Program-made: the position numbers and the translations under genes
Part shown: positions 1-5,170 of the stretch, piece by piece
Numbering within the stretch: the first letter of the stretch is position 1
Layout of the letters: each line of letters begins with the position of its first letter
DNA from: an uncultured Erysipelotrichaceae bacterium
GTDB lineage: Bacteria; Bacillota_I; Bacilli_A; Erysipelotrichales; Erysipelotrichaceae
Length of the DNA: 5,170 nucleotides
Direction: 5' to 3'
NCBI GenBank assembly: GCA_902782955.1
Contig: CACZPD010000193.1
Span: 1 to 5,170 of the forward strand
The notes under the pieces: model-generated
Databases searched by the model: none
What the model was told of the DNA's origin: nothing
Seen by the model: only the letters and a program-made list of their open reading frames with translations

Positions 1-4
1 AATT

Positions 5-814
5 ATGGAAGTGCTGACAAAGACGCTTTGTTCAAAGCGGAATACAGAGATTCCCGTAACGATCATTGAAGGAAATAACAATAAAAGCCCGCTGGTCATG
101 ATGGTCCATGGCTTTAAGGCAGACCGGACGGAAGACGGACGTTTTCTGACGGTAGGCAGAGCGCTGGCGGAGGACGGGGTATCCTCCGTCATGATGGGAT
201 TTCCGGGCTGTGATGAATCGAAAGAGGACTTCCTTTACTACACACCGGAGAACTGCCTGTCTGATATCGAGACCTGTTACGCGTATATGAAGGAAAACTA
301 TGATATCGATGAAACGAGGATCGGCATGATCGGCTACAGCATGGGCGGCAGACTGACTTCCGTCTTTGTGCAAAGACATCCGGAAGTGCGCGTCATCGGT
401 CTCTGGGCGGCGGCGTGCTTCGATGCTTTTGACGGGCAGGATACCTTCCTGGGCATGCCTGTGGAAGAAATGAAGCAGGAAGCGAAGGAAAAGGGATACT
501 GCGATTTCCTCAACGTATTTGACAACACATGGCTGAAATTAAACCGGGAATTCCTGGAACAGATGGAAACACTCAGCCCGGAAGAGGGATTAAGAAGTTT
601 TAAGGGAGCCGCCATCGTCGTCCACGGTGACGCGGATATTACCGTAAAATATGAGATTGCAGAACGATCCATAGGCAACCTGGTTAAGGCGGAAAAGAAG
701 GAACTGGTCACGGTGCATGAAGCAGATCACGGTTTCGGGGCATGGGATAACAGGCCGGATCTTTCCGCGCAGCTGACAGACAATACGATCCGGTTTTTCC
801 GGGAAAATCTCTGA
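5..814 (+). CDS. alpha/beta-hydrolase (serine esterase / acyl-peptidase-like)
   Basis: A predicted 269-residue cytoplasmic hydrolase with no signal peptide or membrane segment. The sequence shows the alpha/beta-hydrolase landmarks in order: an oxyanion-region VHGF at residues 34-37, an FPGCDES turn near 66-72, the nucleophile elbow GYSMGG at 110-115 (Ser112), HGDAD at 207-211 (Asp211 the likely acid) and ADHGF at 240-244 (His242 the likely base). A lid-like insertion occupies about 140-195. Spacing and length resemble the cinnamoyl/feruloyl-esterase-like and S9-like hydrolases of gut Firmicutes, which cleave ester or occasionally peptide bonds; the substrate cannot be read from sequence. Only four bases precede the ATG, so its ribosome binding site is outside the window and a slightly more upstream start cannot be excluded. 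The gap and separate promoter downstream suggest it is not co-transcribed with the importer genes. Fold assignment is firm, substrate unknown. Confidence 0.9.
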   Translation: MEVLTKTLCSKRNTEIPVTIIEGNNNKSPLVMMVHGFKADRTEDGRFLTVGRALAEDGVSSVMMGFPGCDESKEDFLYYTPENCLSDIETCYAYMKENYDIDETRIGMIGYSMGGRLTSVFVQRHPEVRVIGLWAAACFDAFDGQDTFLGMPVEEMKQEAKEKGYCDFLNVFDNTWLKLNREFLEQMETLSPEEGLRSFKGAAIVVHGDADITVKYEIAERSIGNLVKAEKKELVTVHEADHGFGAWDNRPDLSAQLTDNTIRFFRENL

Positions 815-854
815 AAAATTGCCGTATAAAAGGTTTTATGAAACAACTTTTCAG
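811..854 (+). repeat. nested inverted repeat spanning the hydrolase stop codon
   Basis: CTGAAAAATTG at 811-821 pairs with CAACTTTTCAG at 844-854 (10 of 11 pairs). The loop contains a second dyad, ATAAAA-GG-TTTTAT at 826-839. The outer arm includes the hydrolase TGA stop at 812-814. There is no T-run after the 3' arm, so it does not look like a standard intrinsic terminator. It may help end or stabilise the hydrolase transcript, but AT-rich gaps produce such repeats by chance. Confidence 0.4.
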
Positions 855-858
855 CATG

Positions 859-891
859 TGTTTTTGAAAACTGAAAGAACTTTCAAAAACA
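859..891 (+). repeat. 11-bp perfect inverted repeat downstream of the hydrolase
   Basis: TGTTTTTGAAA at 859-869 is the exact reverse complement of TTTCAAAAACA at 881-891, with an 11-base loop. It is AT-rich and followed by AAGGAAATGG rather than T residues. It could be a weak or factor-assisted 3' end for the hydrolase mRNA, or a protein-binding dyad upstream of the importer promoter. TTTCAG at 849-854 could pair either with CTGAAA at 811-816 or with CTGAAA at 871-876 in this loop, so the two structures may compete. Confidence 0.45.
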
Positions 892-922
892 AAGGAAATG
901 GCTAAAATATTCTCTTTACATG

Positions 923-943
923 CATTGAAGGGACCCTGCAATG
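923..943 (+). promoter_or_regulatory. operator-like 21-bp dyad over the -35 and spacer
   Basis: CATTG at 923-927 pairs with CAATG at 939-943 and the inner AGGG at 929-932 pairs with CCCT at 934-937, centred on A933. The only mismatched pair is positions 928/938. The dyad covers the -35 element and most of the spacer of the promoter, the usual place for a repressor operator. The cognate regulator is not in the window and I do not recognise the motif as a named regulator's site. Confidence 0.45.
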
Positions 944-953
944 ATGATAGAAT
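925..953 (+). promoter_or_regulatory. sigma-A-type promoter of the importer operon
   Basis: TTGAAG (925-930, 4 of 6 matches to TTGACA) and TAGAAT (948-953, 5 of 6 to TATAAT) are separated by exactly 17 bases. A TG at 945-946 provides an extended -10 element. Transcription would begin around 959-961, giving a leader of about 90 bases before the binding-protein start. This is the best promoter in the gap; it has not been tested. Confidence 0.6.
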
Positions 954-959
954 TTCATT
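940..959 (+). promoter_or_regulatory. operator-like dyad over the -10 element
   Basis: AATGATG at 940-946 and TTTCATT at 953-959 surround the -10 box; AATGA/TCATT form 5-bp arms. The same two words recur with slightly closer spacing at 968-985. Its left half-site CAATGA (939-944) is shared with the right arm of the dyad at 923-943. A protein bound here would block RNA polymerase. Confidence 0.35.
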
Positions 960-965
960 AACAGC

Positions 966-987
966 ACAATGATGCTTATTTCATTGT
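966..987 (+). promoter_or_regulatory. 7-bp perfect dyad just downstream of the predicted start site
   Basis: ACAATGA at 966-972 is the exact reverse complement of TCATTGT at 981-987, with an 8-base centre. It lies about 6 to 27 bases after the predicted transcription start. It could act as a DNA operator or as a hairpin at the 5' end of the mRNA. The shared half-site with the two upstream dyads favours the operator reading. Confidence 0.4.
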
Positions 988-999
988 CTATTTATCATG

Positions 1000-1026
1000 G
1001 TTTAGAATTGCTCGGCAATTTTAAAT
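1000..1026 (+). promoter_or_regulatory. leader hairpin just upstream of the ribosome binding site
   Basis: TTTAGAATTGC at 1001-1011 pairs with GCAATTTTAAA at 1015-1025 around a 3-base TCG loop. That gives 11 pairs with one G-U, and one more G-U is possible at 1000/1026. The stem ends about 8 bases before the Shine-Dalgarno sequence. It lacks a following T-run, so termination is unlikely. A role in mRNA stability or translation control of the abundant binding protein is plausible but inferred. Confidence 0.4.
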
Positions 1027-1030
1027 ATAA

Positions 1031-1040
1031 AAAGGAAGGG
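1031..1040 (+). promoter_or_regulatory. ribosome binding site that decides the binding-protein start
   Basis: AAAGGAAGGG ends 8 bases before the ATG at 1049, a normal spacing. An in-frame GTG at 1040 would lie inside this purine run and have no ribosome binding site at proper distance, so ATG 1049 is the preferred start. Confidence 0.75.
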
Positions 1041-1048
1041 TGGAAAAA

Positions 1049-2173
1049 ATGAAAAACTCTAAAAAATTTCTTGCATCTCTCCTGGCACTGACATTACTCG
1101 CCGGTTGCAGCGGCGGAAATGCAGCGCCGGAAGGCGGCTCTGAGGGTGGCAGCACCGAAGAAGGAATCAAGATCGCAGTCCTGCTTCCGTTCACGGGTGA
1201 CCAGTCTTACTTTGACACACTGGCAACAGCAGCCAAAGAAGTTGATGCGGAAGACAACGGCATCAGCGTAAAGATTATTGAGGTCGATCCGGGAGGAACC
1301 GCAGATGAATCCCGCTGGATGAATGCATTCGATGATGTTTGTGAAGACGGTGAATACGACCTGGTCGTTTCCGGCAACAACACATATGAAGGCTTCCTCT
1401 ACAAGGCTTGTGAAAAGTATCCGGACCAGATGTTCTACAACTTCGACTACTCCGCATTACCGGAGAGCGGCGTACCGGCTAACTGCTACTGCGTTAACTG
1501 GGCTCTCGATGATCTGGGATATGTTGTAGGTACATTATCCGCTGAAATGACAAAGACAGGAACAGTTGGTGTCGTTGTTGGTATGGACAACCAGGCTATG
1601 AACCAGTTCATCTCCGGTTATGTTCAGGTACTCGCTGACAAGGGCGTTAAGTATGTTGTCTCCTATCCGGGTTCATTCACAGACACAGACTTAGGTAAAG
1701 AAGTTACAAACGCTATGATCGACAAAGGCGCTGACGTTATCTGGCAGGTTGCCGGCGGCTTAGGAAACGGCGTTATCGAAGCTTGCTCACAGCATGACGA
1801 TGTATGGTGCATCGGCGTTGACCAGGACCAGTACTTACAGTTCGCAGAGACAAAGCCGGAATGGGCAAACACAATTCTGACATCTGCTCTCAAGAACACG
1901 AACGTTGCGTTCAAGTCTGTATGCGGCATGGTTAAAGACGGCACATACAAAGACAAAGTCGGAAAAGCTGAAGCCTGGGGTATCGCACTCAATGGTGTAG
2001 GCCTTGCTGAAAATGATTACTATATGGCTAACACAACGGAAGAAGTCAGAGCAAAAGTAGCTGATACTCTTGCTAAAGTCGCTTCCGGTGAAGTAGAAGT
2101 CAAAGATACACTCGAAATGACTGACTACGACAAGGAATGGCCGGAATTATTGAACGCTAACAGAGTTGAATAA
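1049..2173 (+). CDS. BMP/PnrA-family nucleoside-binding lipoprotein of an ABC importer
   Basis: Extracellular substrate-binding component, 374 residues, anchored to the membrane by lipid. A basic N-terminus (MKNSKK), hydrophobic stretch 7-18 and lipobox LAGC (Cys20) form a lipoprotein signal. A Gly/Ser/Glu-rich linker (21-39) leads into a two-lobe periplasmic-binding-like fold starting at IKIAVLLPFTGD (40-51). BMP-family landmarks follow: VGVVVGMDNQAMNQFISGY (173-191), the hinge/ligand segment ADVIWQVAGGLGNGV (228-242) and CIGVDQDQY (254-262). Known members (T. pallidum PnrA, B. subtilis NupN) bind purine nucleosides; that substrate is inferred here. The N-lobe ligand loop reads GDQSYFD (50-56) instead of the usual DxSFN pattern, so specificity may differ. 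Seven further cysteines, including C146-x-C148, are unusual for an exported protein and fit an anaerobic host. It opens the operon behind its own promoter and is separated from the ATPase by a strong hairpin. Confidence 0.92.
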   Translation: MKNSKKFLASLLALTLLAGCSGGNAAPEGGSEGGSTEEGIKIAVLLPFTGDQSYFDTLATAAKEVDAEDNGISVKIIEVDPGGTADESRWMNAFDDVCEDGEYDLVVSGNNTYEGFLYKACEKYPDQMFYNFDYSALPESGVPANCYCVNWALDDLGYVVGTLSAEMTKTGTVGVVVGMDNQAMNQFISGYVQVLADKGVKYVVSYPGSFTDTDLGKEVTNAMIDKGADVIWQVAGGLGNGVIEACSQHDDVWCIGVDQDQYLQFAETKPEWANTILTSALKNTNVAFKSVCGMVKDGTYKDKVGKAEAWGIALNGVGLAENDYYMANTTEEVRAKVADTLAKVASGEVEVKDTLEMTDYDKEWPELLNANRVE

Positions 2174-2189
2174 TTAATCGAATCAAACC

Positions 2190-2233
2190 AGAAAAGTTAT
2201 GTTCTGCCTTTTTCGGCGGAACATAACTTTTCT
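2190..2233 (+). terminator. 19-bp intercistronic hairpin (partial terminator or mRNA-stabilising)
   Basis: AGAAAAGTTATGTTC at 2190-2204 pairs perfectly with 2219-2233. The stem continues through one T-G pair and GCC/GGC (2206-2208 with 2215-2217, 4 more pairs including the wobble and 2208/2215) to a 6-base TTTTTC loop. The following bases are ATCATTAG, not a T-run, so full rho-independent termination is doubtful. Position between the binding-protein and ATPase genes, with no visible new promoter, suggests partial termination or 3'-end protection that raises binding-protein mRNA over the rest. Confidence 0.65.
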
Positions 2234-2256
2234 ATCATTAGAAGGGGGAAAAGGAT

Positions 2257-3819
2257 ATGGCGGAAACCATCCTAAAACTTGAACAGGTCACAAAAGTTTA
2301 TCCGAATGGAACTGTTGCGAACCGGGACATTAACATGGAATTCGAAAAAGGTGAGATCCATTCCATTGTAGGAGAAAACGGCGCCGGGAAATCCACACTG
2401 ATGAAAATGATCTTCGGCATCGAAGCGCCTTCGAGCGGAACGATCACCTACAAGGGACAGGAAACACATTTTTCCAGCTCTATGGATGCGATCAAAGCCG
2501 GTATCGGCATGGTGCATCAACATTTTATGCTGATACCTTCTTTCAGTATCGTAGACAATATCATTCTGGGTGATGAACCGAAGAAGGGTATTTTTATCAA
2601 CAAGAAAGAAGCGACGAAGAAGACACAGGAATTATCTGACAAATATGGTTTCGAATTGGATGTTACGGCCCTGGTTTCAACACTTTCTGTTGCCAAGAGA
2701 CAGAAAGTTGAAATATTGAAGACATTATATCGTGACGCAGAACTGATCATTCTGGATGAACCGACATCTGTCCTGACGCCGCAGGAAACGGAACAGTTAT
2801 TCGTTCAGCTGCGGTCATTCAAGGAACAGGGACATACGATCCTGTTTATTTCCCATAAACTGGAAGAGGTCAAGAAGATCTCCGACCGGATCTCCGTCAT
2901 CCGCAACGGTATATCCAAGGGAACATACCGGAACGACGAACTGACGATGGAACAGCTGACCAGCCTGATCATCGGAAGAGACCTGGATAATGACATGGAC
3001 AAGTACAAGACACATGAGAACTTCGAAAACAAGAAGGCGCTTGTGGTCGACGACCTGTACATGGAAATGAACGGCAAGCCGGTTCTGGATCATGTATCCT
3101 TCGCTGTCAAGAAGGGCGAGATCCTGGGCGTTGCCGGTGTTGAAGGCAACGGACAGGGAGACCTGGTCAACTGCATTACAGGTCTTGAAAAGACGAAGTT
3201 CACCGGGACGATCACCATCAACGGAACTGAGGCTTCCAACATGAGCATCAAGCAGCGCCGTGACCTGAAGATGGCATATATTCCGGAAGACAGAATGGGC
3301 GACGGAACAGCCAGCAAGCTTCCGATCTCAGACAACATCATTTCCACATATTATGAGAGAGAAGATATCAACGGCAAGGTATTCATGGACCAGGCAGCGA
3401 TCGACAAAGTCGCGGATCATCTGATCGAAACGTTTGCGGTAAAGACAGATTCCAACAAGACGACAGTCGGTTCCCTCTCCGGCGGTAATATTCAGAAAGT
3501 CGTCGTTGCGAGAGAGTACAATACCAAGCCGGAATTCATGATCGCGGAACAGCCGACACACGGTATCGATATCGGAAGTGCTGAATTCGTGCATCATAAA
3601 CTGATCGAGCTCAGAAATGCCGGAGCCGGCATCCTGCTTGTATCAGCGGATCTCAATGAAGTCATTGACCTTGCGGACAGACTGATCGTCATGTTTGACG
3701 GACAGATCGCAGGTTACTTCCCGGACGCAAGCCATATCGATGAATCCAGTCTCGGTATGTACATGCTCGGTGCCAAGAAACAGACAGCGGAGGAGATAGG
3801 AGGTGCCTTAAATGACTAA
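2257..3819 (+). CDS. double-domain ABC ATPase of a nucleoside-type importer (NupO/YufO-like)
   Basis: Cytoplasmic ATPase, 520 residues, with two fused nucleotide-binding domains that energise uptake. Domain 1 has Walker A GENGAGKST (39-47), Q-loop VHQHFML (86-92), signature-region LSVAKRQKVEI (143-153), Walker B LIILDEPT (163-170, Glu168) followed by SVLTPQE, and H-loop His200. VHQHFML and the DEPTxVLTPQE stretch are characteristic of YufO-type nucleoside importers rather than RbsA/MglA sugar importers. Domain 2 has a degenerate Walker A, GVEGNGQGD (294-302), a canonical signature LSGGNIQK (407-414), Gln432 where the catalytic Glu would be (AEQPTHGID) and Ala464 at the H-loop position. The intact Walker A of domain 1 therefore faces the intact signature of domain 2, giving one active and one degenerate site, as known for this class. 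GAAGGGGG at 2241-2247 lies 9 bases before the ATG. The 3' end overlaps the first permease by 8 bases. Confidence 0.95.
   Translation: MAETILKLEQVTKVYPNGTVANRDINMEFEKGEIHSIVGENGAGKSTLMKMIFGIEAPSSGTITYKGQETHFSSSMDAIKAGIGMVHQHFMLIPSFSIVDNIILGDEPKKGIFINKKEATKKTQELSDKYGFELDVTALVSTLSVAKRQKVEILKTLYRDAELIILDEPTSVLTPQETEQLFVQLRSFKEQGHTILFISHKLEEVKKISDRISVIRNGISKGTYRNDELTMEQLTSLIIGRDLDNDMDKYKTHENFENKKALVVDDLYMEMNGKPVLDHVSFAVKKGEILGVAGVEGNGQGDLVNCITGLEKTKFTGTITINGTEASNMSIKQRRDLKMAYIPEDRMGDGTASKLPISDNIISTYYEREDINGKVFMDQAAIDKVADHLIETFAVKTDSNKTTVGSLSGGNIQKVVVAREYNTKPEFMIAEQPTHGIDIGSAEFVHHKLIELRNAGAGILLVSADLNEVIDLADRLIVMFDGQIAGYFPDASHIDESSLGMYMLGAKKQTAEEIGGALND
3798..3804 (+). promoter_or_regulatory. ribosome binding site of permease 1 inside the ATPase gene
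   Basis: AGGAGGT lies within the last codons of the ATPase gene, 7 bases before the ATG at 3812. This near-perfect site fixes the permease start and the 8-base overlap. Confidence 0.85.
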
Positions 3820-4909
3820 AAAGGAAAAGAAACTGAATCTCTCTATCACCAATCCGAGAGTGTTCGATGCGGTCAAGCTTCTGTGCGCCCTTCTGATCGC
3901 GCTTGTTATCACATTCCTGGTACTCTGCCTGATCAGCAAGAACCCGGTCAACGCATTCTTTACGATCCTGACAGGACCGTTATCCAAGAGAAGGTATTTC
4001 GGCGCAGTCATTGAAAGCTTCATACCATATGCATTCGCAGGTCTTGCGGCCGGTATCCTCTTTAAATCCGGCGCGTTCAACCTCGGTGCTGAAGGTATCT
4101 ATATTATCTCCGGTGTATCGGTCGCGGCAGTTGCCTGCAGTTCCATTACAACAAGCGGCTTCCTGCATCCGATCCTCTGCGTCCTGGCAGCGGCAGTGAC
4201 AGGCGGAGTCCTGATGATCATACCTTCCTTCCTGAAGGCGAAATTCGGGACAAATGAAATGGTTGCATCCCTGATGTTGAACTCCATCTATGCGGGTATT
4301 TCCATGTATCTGATCCGTACTTTCCTGCTTACCAAGACGACTTCCACGATCGGTTCAAAAGACTATCTGCCGACAGCGAAGATCAAATATCTGTATGAGC
4401 CTCTGCGGATCTCACCGGCCTTCATCCTGCTGATCATTGTGACGATCATACTCTATCTGGTCATGTTCAAAACAAAGCTCGGCTACCAGATGCGTCTGGC
4501 CGGAGCCAATCCGAAATTCGCGGAATACTCCGGTATCTCCGCATTCAAGCTCGCGATCATTACAGCCGCAATAGCCGGTGTTATGGCCGGAACAGGAAGT
4601 GCCATCCAGCTGCTGACACAGAGCTCTTTCTATCAGCCTGATAAAACAGTAACCGGAATCGGTTTCTCGGGAATGCTGCTGGCGATGCTGGGAAGGAATA
4701 ACCCGATCGGCATTGTCGTGGCTTCATTCCTGATCAAATATCTCGAACAAGGTGCCAACGTGCTGTACTTCTCGGATACTTCCGTACCGTCTGAAATTGT
4801 TGCAATCGTAGAAGGTATTATCATTCTTCTGATCTCTTCACAGTACTTCCTGAGAGGATTCAGAGAGAAGATGTTGTTAAAGGAGGGTTTGAAGAAAGAT
4901 GTTAAGTAG
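3812..4909 (+). CDS. ABC importer permease 1 (NupP/YufP-like)
   Basis: Integral membrane permease, 365 residues, one half of the nucleoside-type transport channel. A short basic cytoplasmic N-terminus (MTKKEKK) precedes hydrophobic segments at roughly 21-42, 68-87, 92-111, 118-138, 150-171, 202-219, 245-265, 283-313 and 328-346, consistent with the roughly ten-helix topology of the BPD_transp_2 (RbsC/LivH-like) family. Family motifs visible are FNLGAEG (89-95), GTNEMVASLMLN (146-157) and the cytoplasmic coupling-loop segment GYQMRLAGANPKFAEYSGI (224-242), which should contact the ATPase. Length is close to the usual size for YufP-like proteins. It starts within the ATPase gene and ends within the second permease gene, so translation is probably coupled across all three. 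Substrate is inferred from the partner genes, since permease sequence alone does not tell nucleosides from sugars. Confidence 0.93.
   Translation: MTKKEKKLNLSITNPRVFDAVKLLCALLIALVITFLVLCLISKNPVNAFFTILTGPLSKRRYFGAVIESFIPYAFAGLAAGILFKSGAFNLGAEGIYIISGVSVAAVACSSITTSGFLHPILCVLAAAVTGGVLMIIPSFLKAKFGTNEMVASLMLNSIYAGISMYLIRTFLLTKTTSTIGSKDYLPTAKIKYLYEPLRISPAFILLIIVTIILYLVMFKTKLGYQMRLAGANPKFAEYSGISAFKLAIITAAIAGVMAGTGSAIQLLTQSSFYQPDKTVTGIGFSGMLLAMLGRNNPIGIVVASFLIKYLEQGANVLYFSDTSVPSEIVAIVEGIIILLISSQYFLRGFREKMLLKEGLKKDVK
4880..4887 (+). promoter_or_regulatory. ribosome binding site of permease 2 inside permease 1
   Basis: AAGGAGGG lies 11 bases before the ATG at 4899, a slightly long but workable spacing. 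It supports starting the last gene at 4899, overlapping the permease 1 stop. Confidence 0.7.
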
Positions 4910-5170
4910 TATATTTTCATCATTGTTCACAATGAATTTTCTCCTGACGGCGATCCGTCTTGCCACTCCGATCCTGTTCGCAAGTATTGCGGCATTCATT
5001 ACAGCCAGCGCGGGCATCGTAAATATCGCGGTCGAATCCATTATGACATTCGGCGCCCTCGCAGGTATTCTCGGCAGTTACGCTACCGGAAGCGCATGGC
5101 TCGGCCTCATGATCGGCCTTGTGGTCGGTGTCGGCGTAGCCCTGCTGATCGCGTTCTTCTCCATGAAGCT
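4899..5170 (+). CDS. ABC importer permease 2 (NupQ/YufQ-like), 5' part, runs off the window
   Basis: The frame from ATG 4899 stays open to the window edge, giving 90 complete codons of a membrane protein; the family usually has about 300 residues, so roughly the first third is seen. It begins MLSSIFSSLF, then has hydrophobic segments at about 14-34, 40-62 and 66-88. The stretch LTAIRLATPILFASIAAF (16-33) followed by AGIVNIAVESIMTFGALAG (38-56) matches the start of YufQ-like permeases, where the second part normally reads NIGxEGxM. Asn42 and Glu46 are kept, but Ala44 and Ser47 replace the two usual glycines. It overlaps permease 1 by 11 bases and would form the heterodimeric channel with it. 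The 3' end, and whether further genes such as a nucleoside phosphorylase or deaminase follow, cannot be seen. Confidence 0.9.
   Translation, partial: MLSSIFSSLFTMNFLLTAIRLATPILFASIAAFITASAGIVNIAVESIMTFGALAGILGSYATGSAWLGLMIGLVVGVGVALLIAFFSMK

Noticed and set aside
334..711. 125-codon open frame on the minus strand inside the hydrolase gene
   Set aside because: It lies antisense to a gene with a full set of catalytic motifs, has no recognisable domain, and is low-complexity Ser-rich as expected of a shadow frame.
805..819. CodY-box-like sequence (12 of 15 matches to AATTTTCWGAAAATT)
   Set aside because: CodY represses the B. subtilis equivalent operon, but three mismatches are common by chance in AT-rich DNA, and this site overlaps the hydrolase stop more than 100 bases upstream of the promoter.
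915..920. TTTACA as the -35 element
   Set aside because: At 16-18 base spacing no acceptable -10 box follows (GCAATG or similar); TTGAAG with 17 bases to an extended TAGAAT is clearly better.
1040..1048. GTG at 1040 as start of the binding-protein gene
   Set aside because: It would sit inside the purine-rich ribosome binding site and have none of its own; ATG at 1049 has ideal spacing and yields a typical lipoprotein signal starting MKNSKK.
955..1048. Purine riboswitch in the leader
   Set aside because: Considered because the importer looks nucleoside-specific, but the conserved core and paired loop sequences of the guanine/adenine aptamer are absent, and the leader shows only two simple hairpins.
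3808..4080. 90-codon minus-strand frame across the ATPase/permease 1 junction
   Set aside because: It is fully antisense to two well-supported overlapping genes and shows no family features.
1..5170. CRISPR arrays, insertion sequences, tRNA/rRNA genes or attachment sites
   Set aside because: I saw no spaced direct repeats, transposase-like frames, terminal repeats or RNA-gene signatures; nearly all sequence is explained by five ordinary genes and one regulatory gap.

Overview
The window is part of a bacterial chromosome, most likely from an anaerobic or gut-type Bacillota (Firmicutes). This rests on strong AGGAGG-type ribosome binding sites, short gene overlaps, a Gram-positive-style lipoprotein signal, moderate GC genes with AT-rich gaps, and the protein families present. 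I cannot name a genus from the sequence alone. All convincing genes are on the + strand.

Layout: 5-814 is a complete alpha/beta-hydrolase (serine esterase/peptidase-like). A 234-base gap (815-1048) follows. It holds two inverted repeats just after the hydrolase stop, a well-formed sigma-A-type promoter (925-953) overlaid by several dyads built from the half-site CAATGA/TCATTG, and a hairpin just before the next ribosome binding site. From 1049 to the window end runs a four-gene ABC importer operon: a BMP/PnrA-family substrate-binding lipoprotein (1049-2173), a 19-bp intercistronic hairpin (2190-2233), a double-domain ABC ATPase (2257-3819), a first permease (3812-4909) and the start of a second permease (4899 to the edge). 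The last three genes overlap by 8 and 11 bases, so they are probably translationally coupled.

How it works together: gene order and motifs match the purine-nucleoside importers of the NupNOPQ (YufNOPQ) / PnrA type. The lipoprotein would capture a nucleoside outside the membrane, the two different permeases would form the channel, and the fused ATPase would power uptake with one intact and one degenerate ATP site. The hairpin after the binding-protein gene would allow more binding protein than membrane complex to be made. The hydrolase has no evident functional link to the importer.

I see no new defence, mobile or RNA system. The parts most worth a second look are the crowded operator-like region at the importer promoter and the departures from family motifs in the binding protein and second permease.
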